A stretch of 64,000 bases of DNA, taken from positions 142,937 through 206,936 of the forward strand of contig JAJZQY010000001.1 in NCBI GenBank assembly GCA_021806605.1, given 5' to 3'. Source of the stretch: Pseudomonadota bacterium (GTDB lineage Bacteria > Pseudomonadota > Gammaproteobacteria > Burkholderiales > JABEVD01). Shown here piece by piece: positions 44,707-52,914 of this stretch. A model generated the notes under the pieces. That model did no database searches, was not told the origin of the DNA, and saw only the letters and a list, made by a program, of their open reading frames with translations. Made by a program: the position numbers and the translations under genes. Numbering within the stretch: position 1 is the stretch's first letter; each line of letters starts with the position of its first letter.

Positions 44707-47190
44707 ATGAACAAGCGCAAGCATTCCAGGCCGGATTTTTTCCATTACGAAAAACTCGGGCTGGATGCCCAGACTATCCGACATTCGCTCGCCAATCGGC
44801 TGACCTACACCATAGGCAAGGATCCCGTGACCGCCACCGATCGGGACTGGTTCCTTGCACTCGCCTATGCCGTAAGGGACAGACTCGCCGAGCGATGGAT
44901 GGAAACCATGCGCAGCTATTACCGGGAAGATGCCAAGCGGGTCTACTACTTTTCCTTGGAATTTCTCATCGGGCGCATGCTGGTGAACAGCATGAGCAAT
45001 GTCGGGTTTTACGATGAATGCCTGAAGGCCTTGGACGAACTGGGGCTGGACATCGAAGAGCTGCGCGAAGTCGAACCCGATGCGGCGCTGGGCAACGGCG
45101 GCCTGGGGCGCCTCGCAGCCTGCTTTCTCGACTCCATGGCGACGCTCGGGCTGCCAGGCTACGGCTGCGGAATACGTTACGAATACGGCATGTTCAACCA
45201 GCGCATCGAGAACGGCTGCCAGATCGAGCATCCCGACAACTGGCTGCGTTATGGCAATCCTTGGGAGTTCGCACGTCCCGAAGTACTCCACCCGGTCAAA
45301 TTCTTCGGGCGCGTCATGGAGTATGCCGAGGAAGATGGGCGCATCCATTATCATTGGATAGATGCAGAAGAAGTCATGGCGATGGCCTACGATACGCCGG
45401 TTCCCGGCTATGGCAACGATGTCGTGAACAACATGCGGCTTTGGTCGGCGAAAGCAACCCGCGATTTCGATCTCAGGTATTTCAATGAAGGCAATTACAT
45501 CAAAGCGGTGGAAGAAAAGGACGACTCCGAAAACCTTTCGAAAGTGCTTTACCCCGACGATCACACGCTTATGGGGCGCGAATTGCGCCTCAAGCAGCAA
45601 TACTTCTTCGTCAGCGCATCCCTGCAGGATATCCTGCATCGATATTGCAAATACCACAGCGGCTTCGCCGAATTCCCGAACAAGGTCGCAATCCAGCTCA
45701 ACGACACCCACCCTTCGATCGCAATTCCGGAACTGATGCGCCTTTTGATGGATGTTCATCAGATGGGATGGGAAGCTGCCTGGGAGATCACCGTCAGGAC
45801 ATTCTCTTACACCAATCACACGCTCATGCCTGAAGCGCTCGAAACCTGGCCGGTTGCCCTGCTCGAAAAGGTGCTCCCGCGCCACATGCAGATCATCTTC
45901 GAAATCAACCATCGCTTTCTGAAGGATGTCATGCATCATCATCCTGGGGATGTCGAGCTGACGAAGCGCATGTCGATCATTGCTGAGCAAGAAGAAAGGC
46001 ACATCCGCATGGCTCACCTTGCCATCGTCGGCAGCCACAAGGTGAACGGCGTGGCGCGCATTCACACAGAATTGATGAAAAGCACGATTTTTGCCGACTT
46101 CGACCGATTCTTCCCTGGCAAGATCGTCAACATGACCAACGGCGTCACTCCCAGGCTCTGGCTCAAGCAGGCGAACCCGCTCCTGGCTGAACTGATCTCC
46201 TCGCACATCGGCGATGGCTGGCCGGCAGACCTCGATCAGCTCGAAAAGCTGGTTCCGCTTGCCGACAACCCCAGGTTCCGCAAGGCATTCCGTGCAGTCA
46301 AGCTGGCCAACAAGAAGCGACTGGCGACGCTCATCAAAAAACACATGGAGATAGACGTCGACCCGAATTCGTTGTTCGACGTTCAGGTCAAGCGCATCCA
46401 CGAATACAAGCGGCAACTGCTCAGCGTGCTGCATATCGTCACGCGCTACAACCAGATTCGGCACAATCCGGGATCGGATATCGTGCCGCGCACCGTGATT
46501 TTCGGAGGCAAGGCCGCGCCCGGCTATGCCATGGCCAAGCTCGTCATCCGGCTGATCAACGACGTGGCCGACATCGTCAACAACGATCCTGCGGTAAACG
46601 GCCGGCTCAAGGTCGTGTTCATCCCCAATTACGATGTTTCCACGGCGCTCGACATCATTCCTGCCGCAGACCTATCCGAGCAGATATCGACTGCGGGAAC
46701 CGAGGCTTCCGGCACCGGCAACATGAAGCTGTCCATGAACGGGGCATTAACCATCGGCACGCTTGACGGCGCCAACGTCGAAATACGAGAAGAAGTCGGG
46801 GAGGACAACATCTTCATCTTCGGGCTGACCGCAGAAGAGGTCGCCGAAAGCTATCTGCGGGATCACCACCCCTGGAACGATTATTGGGAAAATCCGAAGC
46901 TCAAGGAAGTGCTGGACATGATCGGCTCGGGCTACTTTTCCCCCACCGAACCAGATTGCTACATGCCCATCATCAGCGCCCTCACCCAAAACGGCGACCG
47001 CTACCGACTGCTCGCGGATTACGACGCCTATATCGGCTGCCAGGCCAGGGTCGACGAGCTGTATCGCGACAGCGACGAATGGTCCCGCAAGGCCATACTG
47101 AATGTCGCCAGGATGGGCAAATTCTCGAGCGACCGCACCATAGGGGAGTATGCCGAGCAAATATGGGGAATCGAGCCGGTTTCGAGGTAG
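44707..47190 (+). CDS. glgP: Glycogen/alpha-glucan phosphorylase
   Basis: The 827-residue enzyme releases glucose-1-phosphate from glycogen or maltodextrin. It has the family landmarks YYFSLEFLIGRMLVNSM (about 90), LGNGGLGRLAACFLDSMATL, IQLNDTHPSIAIPELMR, RIHEYKRQLL and the PLP-lysine region EASGTGNMKLSMNGALTIGT near residue 670. The start at 44707 is supported by AAGGGG at six bases; another ATG eight codons upstream is not. Length is normal for bacterial GlgP. No other glycogen gene is within the window. Confidence 0.97.
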   Translation: MNKRKHSRPDFFHYEKLGLDAQTIRHSLANRLTYTIGKDPVTATDRDWFLALAYAVRDRLAERWMETMRSYYREDAKRVYYFSLEFLIGRMLVNSMSNVGFYDECLKALDELGLDIEELREVEPDAALGNGGLGRLAACFLDSMATLGLPGYGCGIRYEYGMFNQRIENGCQIEHPDNWLRYGNPWEFARPEVLHPVKFFGRVMEYAEEDGRIHYHWIDAEEVMAMAYDTPVPGYGNDVVNNMRLWSAKATRDFDLRYFNEGNYIKAVEEKDDSENLSKVLYPDDHTLMGRELRLKQQYFFVSASLQDILHRYCKYHSGFAEFPNKVAIQLNDTHPSIAIPELMRLLMDVHQMGWEAAWEITVRTFSYTNHTLMPEALETWPVALLEKVLPRHMQIIFEINHRFLKDVMHHHPGDVELTKRMSIIAEQEERHIRMAHLAIVGSHKVNGVARIHTELMKSTIFADFDRFFPGKIVNMTNGVTPRLWLKQANPLLAELISSHIGDGWPADLDQLEKLVPLADNPRFRKAFRAVKLANKKRLATLIKKHMEIDVDPNSLFDVQVKRIHEYKRQLLSVLHIVTRYNQIRHNPGSDIVPRTVIFGGKAAPGYAMAKLVIRLINDVADIVNNDPAVNGRLKVVFIPNYDVSTALDIIPAADLSEQISTAGTEASGTGNMKLSMNGALTIGTLDGANVEIREEVGEDNIFIFGLTAEEVAESYLRDHHPWNDYWENPKLKEVLDMIGSGYFSPTEPDCYMPIISALTQNGDRYRLLADYDAYIGCQARVDELYRDSDEWSRKAILNVARMGKFSSDRTIGEYAEQIWGIEPVSR

Positions 47191-47304
47191 GTCACACAAG
47201 TTTCTCCCCGACTCTCGCCGAAGAGAATTTCCCGATTTCAGAAAATCTCGACAGGGCGCACGAGAGCCTTGCTGTTGACGCTGCCCTCCGAAATTTCGCC
47301 TATC

Positions 47305-47352
47305 GCATGGCGCATGCAACTTCACGGGGTTGGGCCATGCTGCGGCCTTTTT
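47305..47352 (+). terminator. Possible terminator after glgP
   Basis: GCATGGC (47305-47311) pairs with GCCATGC (47334-47340), and a short GGCC stem (47333-47347) is followed by TTTTT. The stem is imperfect, so the call is tentative. The 175-base gap between the convergent glgP and ACP-ligase genes contains nothing else recognised. Confidence 0.35.
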
Positions 47353-47365
47353 AATGTGATTCCAG

Positions 47366-50119
47366 TCATGGCGCGGTCTGCATTGGCGCCAGATCGGGTT
47401 CGCCGCAATGCTCAAGGATCGCCGTTCTCGCCGCATCGCGCAGCATGATGGCGGATTGCCATCCCGCTCCTTCAGGAAGAATCGGATCCCCGATCCACAC
47501 TTCCGCTTTTCCCCTGCGGGGGAACCATCTGCCATCTCTCAGGATGGAGCGCGTTCCCTTCAACGCAATCGGGATCACGGCGGCGCCGGCATGGGAAGCC
47601 GCGAGGAACGCCCCCATGCGGAACCCGGCAAGCCCGGGCATTCTGGTAAAAGTCCCTTCGGGGAAAAAAATCATGGAGTGTCCGGATTCAACTGCTTTCC
47701 CCAGGCGATTCGCATCCTCCCCAAGCCCCCCGCGTTCGACGAAATCCGCGCCCAGGTGTCTGAGATAATGCCTGGAAACGAAGGATTCCAGCAGTTCCTT
47801 CTTGGCGACGAAATTGAAAAAGCCGCTTGGCGCGAGATTCCCGGGAAGCGCCGCGACCAGAACGATGCCGTCGATGTAGCTCGCATGGTTGGCGACGAGA
47901 ACCGACGGTTTGCATTCCACGTTCCCGACCCCGTCAATGCCGAGTGATATTCCGGACAGACTGACAAAAATTCGCGCGCAGGCCCGACTCACCTGCCAGC
48001 TCCATGCCGAGCTGGAAGAAGTCACCGCAAAAATCCACGCGACGGGCGCAATCGTCCAGAAAAGAAACCAGACATAAGCCGCGTAAGAAAATCCGATTGC
48101 AGCCCTCGACAGCCGCCTCAACTGCGGGAGGAATCCAGCCATGACAAGACGCAGATAATTCAGACGCCGCTTTTTAAAACCTTCTAGATAGCGTGCCCGG
48201 CTTGCGGATCTTCTGATTTTCCCGCTGGAAGTTTTCAGCACGGTATGCGGGGGAACCAGCAGGATTTCATCGGGAGGTTCTCCGAGCACATCAACCACGG
48301 CATTGCTGACGGCCTCCCTGAGGGCATCGAGCGCCTCTTTCTCCCGGGTCTCGGCCATCACCACGAGACGCTCGGTGCCGCCTCTCTGCACGCCAAATAC
48401 CGCGACGCAACCCCGCCTAACCCCGGGCAGGTTGCCCACCGCCTCCTCGGTCTCATAGGGATAGATATTCCTGCCGGCCCGGATGATGACATCTTTGGCG
48501 CGCCCGGTGAGGTATATCTCGCCTTGCGCAATATAGGCGTAATCCCCTGAATCCAGCCAACCATCGTGGAAAAGTCTGGCGGTTTCCTCGCAATTCCGCA
48601 AATATCCCCGCGTGGAGGAAGGCCCCTTGAATTCCAGCTTGCCTTCCTGGCGATCCCCTACCTCCCTTCCCGTCTCGTCCACGATCCTGACCTGATGAAG
48701 AGGCAGTGGCAAGCCACAGGAAACGAAAGCAAGTCCATCTACTTTGGAAGGAACGGCCTTCCCCGTTCGCATGAAACGCTCATGATCGATCCGGTCTATT
48801 TTAGGACCGCGCCCGACAGGAGAGAAAGCCAGTCCGACCGACGATTCGGCGAGTCCGTAAACAGGGCACATCGCATTTTCCTTAAAGCCGAATTTTCCGA
48901 ATTTTTTAGAAAAACCCAGGACCACCTCCACGCTGACGGGTTCCGCCCCGTTGAAAGCCATACGCAAACTGGAAAGATCGATTCCCTCCAACGCCTTCTC
49001 GTCGATTTTGGCAAGGCAAATCGCATAGCCGAAATTTGGGGAAGCGGTCAGGGTCGCGCGATGCCTTGCAATGCTGCTGAGCCAGCGCGAAGGGTTTGAA
49101 AGGAAAGTCATCGGCGACATGACGATGTAACGGCAGGCGTGATAAAGGCTGCCGAGCCAGGCCCCGATCAGCCCCATGTCGTGGTAGAGCGGAAGCCAAC
49201 TCACGAAAACATCCGAGTGCCCGACCTGGGCAGCGAGCCCCATGGCGCGAATATTCGCAAGCAAGTTGGCATGGCTCAGCATCACCCCCTTGGGGTTTCC
49301 CGTGCTTCCCGAAGTGTATTGCAGGAGCGCGATATCTTCCGCATCCAGAACCGGCAATGCATGGACTTTGGCAGAAGATAGCTCGTTCGGCGTGACGACT
49401 TCCCGCATCGACTCGACCTGAAGCCCGAGGAGTTTTGCAAGCCTGAGCGCATCGCCGAAAGTGACCAGCATGACAGCCTGCGCATTGGACAGTATGCCGA
49501 CATGACGCTTCAGATGATCCTCCATCTGGGAAAGGCGGAAAGGTGGGTAGATCGGTACCGGAATGCATCCCGCAAGAAGTATCCCAAAAAAACCGAAAAA
49601 ATAATCCGCTCCCGTGGGAAGCATGATGGCTATGGATTCTCCGGGTATCCTTCCCCGATCGATGAGGCCATTGGCGATCTTTTCTGCGCCAGATTTGAGT
49701 TCCGCATAACTGATGCGCACGTCCTCTTTCGCCCCTTCGAACAGGATGTGGGTGCGGTCCGGATGGCGTCCCGCATGCCAGTCGAGAACATCCGCGAGGG
49801 TCCGTGCATTGAGCGGAAACCCGATGCCATCCGTCTCGGACTCGAAGACTGCCCTCCTTTCGCCAGACAACTGAGGCATGCCGAGCGCATTCAGAAGATC
49901 CCTGGGCGTTTCCGCTCTTGCCAGCGATTCTTCAGGCAATTGCACCCCGAAGGCGCGCTCTATCCTGAGCAGAAGCTCGATCTTGGCGAGGCTGTCCAGA
50001 CCCAGATCGCGTTCCAGAGACATGTCGAGCGTCGGGGAGACAATCCTTGAAGCACGCGTTTCTTTCAAGAGTCCGGCGATGATATCGAGAAGCCTGCCAG
50101 AATCTGGCCCTGTTTCCAT
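47366..50119 (-). CDS. ACP - AMP-ligase - acyltransferase fusion protein
   Basis: The 917-residue protein joins three modules. Residues 5-80 are an acyl carrier domain with phosphopantetheine Ser43 in RDLGLDSLAKIELL. Residues about 105-640 are an AMP-forming acyl ligase of the fatty-acyl-AMP ligase type (LLQYTSGSTGNPKGVMLSHA, WLPLYHDMGLIGAWLG, YGLAESSVGLAFSP, DSGDYAYI). A hydrophobic segment (YAAYVWFLFWTIAPVAWIF) leads to a PlsC-type acyltransferase with NHASYID (HX4D) and FFPEGTFTR. The design suggests that a fatty acid is activated, loaded on the ACP arm and passed to an acceptor at the membrane, possibly a lysophospholipid or other lipid. The order is the reverse of Aas proteins. GGGAG is six bases from the ATG; cysM is 96 bases upstream. 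Confidence 0.88.
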   Translation of the reverse strand: METGPDSGRLLDIIAGLLKETRASRIVSPTLDMSLERDLGLDSLAKIELLLRIERAFGVQLPEESLARAETPRDLLNALGMPQLSGERRAVFESETDGIGFPLNARTLADVLDWHAGRHPDRTHILFEGAKEDVRISYAELKSGAEKIANGLIDRGRIPGESIAIMLPTGADYFFGFFGILLAGCIPVPIYPPFRLSQMEDHLKRHVGILSNAQAVMLVTFGDALRLAKLLGLQVESMREVVTPNELSSAKVHALPVLDAEDIALLQYTSGSTGNPKGVMLSHANLLANIRAMGLAAQVGHSDVFVSWLPLYHDMGLIGAWLGSLYHACRYIVMSPMTFLSNPSRWLSSIARHRATLTASPNFGYAICLAKIDEKALEGIDLSSLRMAFNGAEPVSVEVVLGFSKKFGKFGFKENAMCPVYGLAESSVGLAFSPVGRGPKIDRIDHERFMRTGKAVPSKVDGLAFVSCGLPLPLHQVRIVDETGREVGDRQEGKLEFKGPSSTRGYLRNCEETARLFHDGWLDSGDYAYIAQGEIYLTGRAKDVIIRAGRNIYPYETEEAVGNLPGVRRGCVAVFGVQRGGTERLVVMAETREKEALDALREAVSNAVVDVLGEPPDEILLVPPHTVLKTSSGKIRRSASRARYLEGFKKRRLNYLRLVMAGFLPQLRRLSRAAIGFSYAAYVWFLFWTIAPVAWIFAVTSSSSAWSWQVSRACARIFVSLSGISLGIDGVGNVECKPSVLVANHASYIDGIVLVAALPGNLAPSGFFNFVAKKELLESFVSRHYLRHLGADFVERGGLGEDANRLGKAVESGHSMIFFPEGTFTRMPGLAGFRMGAFLAASHAGAAVIPIALKGTRSILRDGRWFPRRGKAEVWIGDPILPEGAGWQSAIMLRDAARTAILEHCGEPDLAPMQTAP

Positions 50120-50215
50120 AAGCTGCTCCCATGGGCGGATTTACCTTTTTATAGACGCAGTTCGGCGCTCCGGCAAAGAACGTGATTTGCATCCAGGGAA
50201 CCGCCAAGGAGAAAT

Positions 50216-51103
50216 TCAGGCGGGGAAAACGCCTGTGGAAAGGTAGCGATCGCCCCTGTCGCAAACGATGGAAACGATGACGGCGTCATGCAATTTTTCG
50301 GAAAGCTTGAGCGCGGCGGCCATGGCCCCTCCCGAGGAAATGCCGCCAAAGATGCCTTCCTCTGCCGCCAGTCTTCTAGCAGTTTCTTCGGCTTCGTGCT
50401 GCGAAACCAGTATGACCTCGTCGACAAGGCTAGGATCGTAGATTTTGGGCAGATAGGCTTCAGGCCATTTCCTGATCCCGGGAATCTGCGCCCCTTCATC
50501 CGGCTGCACGCCGACGATGCGGATATCCGGATTCGCTTCCCTGAAAAACTTGGCGCAACCCATGATCGTTCCTGTCGTACCCATGCTGCTCACGAAATGG
50601 GTGAGTTTCCCTTCCGTCTCGCGCCATATTTCGGGAGCAGTTCCTTCGTAGTGCGCGACCGGATTATCCGGATTGGAGAACTGGTCAAGAATTTTCCCTC
50701 TGCCCTCAGCCTGCATCCGGTTGGCAAGATCGATCGCGGCCTCCATGCCGCCCGCTTTGGGCGTCAGGACGATTTCAGCCCCAAAAGCCCGCATCACCTG
50801 GCGCCGCTCGATGCTCATGTGCTCAGGCATCACCAAGACCATCCTGAACCCGCGCACAGCCGCGGCCATGGCTAGCGCGATGCCCGTATTCCCGCTCGTC
50901 GCCTCGATCAGCGTGTCCCCCGGGCGGATCTCAGCCCTGGCTTGCGCCCGGGCAATCATGGAAAACGCAGGGCGATCCTTCACCGATCCGGCGGGATTGT
51001 TTCCTTCGAGCTTGGCGAGAACGACATTCGAGGTCTTCCCCGGAAGCCTCCTCAGCTGAACCAGCGGCGTATTGCCGATGAAGTCTTCGATATTTTTGAA
51101 CAT
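50216..51103 (-). CDS. cysM: Cysteine synthase B (O-acetylserine sulfhydrylase)
   Basis: The 295-residue PLP enzyme has Lys42 in NNPAGSVKDRPAF, the phosphate loop EATSGNTGIALAMAAAVRGF, and MGTTGTIMGCAKFF. The RQVMRAFGAE and the Arg/Lys-rich loop RKWPEAYLPKIYDP fit CysM rather than CysK, so it probably also accepts thiosulfate or other sulfur donors. It makes cysteine from O-acetylserine in the cytoplasm. It lies 49 bases after the esterase gene on the same strand. Confidence 0.93.
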   Translation of the reverse strand: MFKNIEDFIGNTPLVQLRRLPGKTSNVVLAKLEGNNPAGSVKDRPAFSMIARAQARAEIRPGDTLIEATSGNTGIALAMAAAVRGFRMVLVMPEHMSIERRQVMRAFGAEIVLTPKAGGMEAAIDLANRMQAEGRGKILDQFSNPDNPVAHYEGTAPEIWRETEGKLTHFVSSMGTTGTIMGCAKFFREANPDIRIVGVQPDEGAQIPGIRKWPEAYLPKIYDPSLVDEVILVSQHEAEETARRLAAEEGIFGGISSGGAMAAALKLSEKLHDAVIVSIVCDRGDRYLSTGVFPA

Positions 51104-51152
51104 GCAGAATCCGTTAAAACGACCCGTTCACGGGATTATCGCACAAGTCGAT

Positions 51153-51815
51153 TTACAGCGCCCTGGCCACGATTTCGCCGATCCATGCGGCGATGTCCCC
51201 GATTTCATCCTGGCATACCGAATGAGCCATGGCGTAGTCGCACCATCTCACCTCATGCCCCAGGTTCGCCAGCGCGTCTCTGGAAGCCCTTCCTGCCGAA
51301 ATCGGGATGACGTCGTCCATTGTCCCGTGCGCCATGAAGAGGGGCGTTTCCGAATTGGCCGGATGGGCCTCTTGCCTCAGGGAGGTTGCCAGGGGAAGAT
51401 AGGCCGAAAGGGCCATTATCCCGGCAAGCCTTTCAGGACAACGCAAGCCTGCATACAGAACAGCTGCGCCCCCCTGGGAGAAGCCGGCAAGAAGAACATG
51501 ATCGGAAGCTATGCCCCTTTCCTTCTCCCTGGCGATGAATTCAGAAATGCGCTGCTGCGTATCCAGCATGCCTTCCCTGTCCTCGCCAGATTTCAGATCC
51601 AGCGAATAAATGTCATACCAGGCGCGCATCCTGTAGCCACCGTTCAAGGTGACGGGTCTGATCGGCGCATGGGGAAAAATGAAGCGCATGCCCGGCAGGG
51701 AAAGGGCCTCCGCAACCGGGACGAAGTCGTTTCCGTCCGCTCCCAGTCCGTGCAGCCAGATGACCGAAAAAGCGGGGTTTGAAGAGGTTTCGAATTCGAT
51801 GAAGGGGAGTGTCAT
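51153..51815 (-). CDS. Carboxylesterase / phospholipase family alpha-beta hydrolase
   Basis: The 220-residue protein matches the carboxylesterase 2 family: VIWLHGLGADGNDFVPVAE, GMRFIFPHAPIRPVTLNGG, nucleophile Ser in LLAGFSQGGAAVLYAGL, Asp in AHGTMDDVIPIS and His in YAMAHSVCQDEI. The start at 51815 (MTLPFIEFE) is chosen; the 33 extra residues of the open frame overlap the divergent promoter region. It hydrolyses small acyl esters or lysophospholipids. It is divergent from the Tat-exported protein gene, 55 bases away. Confidence 0.92.
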   Translation of the reverse strand: MTLPFIEFETSSNPAFSVIWLHGLGADGNDFVPVAEALSLPGMRFIFPHAPIRPVTLNGGYRMRAWYDIYSLDLKSGEDREGMLDTQQRISEFIAREKERGIASDHVLLAGFSQGGAAVLYAGLRCPERLAGIMALSAYLPLATSLRQEAHPANSETPLFMAHGTMDDVIPISAGRASRDALANLGHEVRWCDYAMAHSVCQDEIGDIAAWIGEIVARAL

Positions 51816-51832
51816 GGTAGTCCTGAAGGTAC

Positions 51833-51838
51833 TATAAT
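51833..51838 (+). promoter_or_regulatory. Candidate -10 of the Tat-exported protein gene
   Basis: A perfect TATAAT lies 32 bases ahead of the start ATG, which has AAGGAG at six bases. The -35 region is weak. On the opposite strand this stretch is the leader of the esterase gene. Confidence 0.4.
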
Positions 51839-51870
51839 GGCTTTGTTTCCGGAAGATCCAAGGAGCTGCA

Positions 51871-52914
51871 ATGAATCGCCGCGATTTTATCAAACTTGCC
51901 GCCTCCGGCGGCACTTTGTTCGCCTTGCCTGCATGGGGCTATTATGACGAAATCGCATCCTGGAAGACATACCGCCTGAATTATCACGTCTCCCTACCCG
52001 AAGGGGGAAAGAGCGCGAAGCTCTGGCTGCCGATTCCGGACAGCAATGACACCCTCTATCAGCGCAACATGGGAAGCGTCTGGAGCGAAGGTGCCGCCAC
52101 TGCAAGCCTTTACGATCCCCCGAAAAACCCTGCGGCCACCTTCTTCGGCGAATGGCATGGCAGCAGCCCGAGGAGAATCACGGTAGGCACGATGATCAAG
52201 ACCGCCGAGAGGCGTGTCGCTCTTTCCGGCATCCGTCCGCATTCAGAAAAAATTCCTCCCGCGATCCGGGCCTATCTTGCCGCTGACGGAGAGATCGTCC
52301 GGAAAACTGCGATTCAGGTGACGAAGCATGCAAACTCCCCCCTGGAAAAGGCGCATGCCGTTTACGACTGGGTGGTCGACAACACCCATTACGATCCAGC
52401 CGTCAAAGGTTGCGGAAAAGGCGATGCAGAAGCGATGCTGGCGAGCGGCAATCTGGGCGGCAAGAGCTTGGACATCGTCTCCCTTTTCGTCAATCTCTGC
52501 CGTGGCGCAGGCGTGCCTGCGAGAGGCGCATACGGCTTGCTGCTGAACGAGTCGACCGACGGAAAAATCGCTACATCTCACCATGCCAGGGCGGAATTCT
52601 ATCTTTCCGAAACAGGCTGGATTCCGGCTGACCCTGCTGAAATTCACCGCGCCATATTCGAAGAAAAGACAAGTTTTGCCGACTCGAAAATCGCCGAACT
52701 CAAAACGCAGCTTTTCGGCTATTGGAAACCCAACTGGATAGGGCTCAACCACGAGCGCAACATTTTTCTGCCCTTTCTGGATACCAGGGTGCCGCTTTTC
52801 ATCTACCCTTATGCGCAGGTCGGCAGCGAATTCCTCAATGGCTCGGACCCGTCACGCTTCTCTTACCGGATCGAGGTCAACGAAATGGTCGGAACCGGCA
52901 TTCATTTTTCCTGA
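51871..52914 (+). CDS. Tat-exported transglutaminase-fold protein, catalytic Cys replaced by Ser
   Basis: The 347-residue protein opens with a twin-arginine signal MNRRDFIKLAASGGTLFALP. The C-terminal half is a transglutaminase core: KAHAVYDWVVDNTHYDPAVK, GCGKGDAEAMLASGNLGGKS, SLFVNLCRGAGVPARGAYGL, HHARAEFYLSETGWIPADPA. In relatives the motif after GGK reads C (GGKCxD); here it is Ser199 (codon 52465-52467). His238 and Asp254 keep their places. It may therefore be a pseudoenzyme, or a serine version of the hydrolase. AAGGAG is six bases before the ATG. It runs convergent with comEC, overlapping by 13 bases. Confidence 0.85.
   Translation: MNRRDFIKLAASGGTLFALPAWGYYDEIASWKTYRLNYHVSLPEGGKSAKLWLPIPDSNDTLYQRNMGSVWSEGAATASLYDPPKNPAATFFGEWHGSSPRRITVGTMIKTAERRVALSGIRPHSEKIPPAIRAYLAADGEIVRKTAIQVTKHANSPLEKAHAVYDWVVDNTHYDPAVKGCGKGDAEAMLASGNLGGKSLDIVSLFVNLCRGAGVPARGAYGLLLNESTDGKIATSHHARAEFYLSETGWIPADPAEIHRAIFEEKTSFADSKIAELKTQLFGYWKPNWIGLNHERNIFLPFLDTRVPLFIYPYAQVGSEFLNGSDPSRFSYRIEVNEMVGTGIHFS

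Noticed and set aside
44653-46464. A 603-codon open frame on the minus strand opposite glgP.
   Set aside because: It mirrors the reading frame of a fully conserved phosphorylase and has no recognisable domain; its His/Val/Asp-rich composition is that of an antisense shadow.
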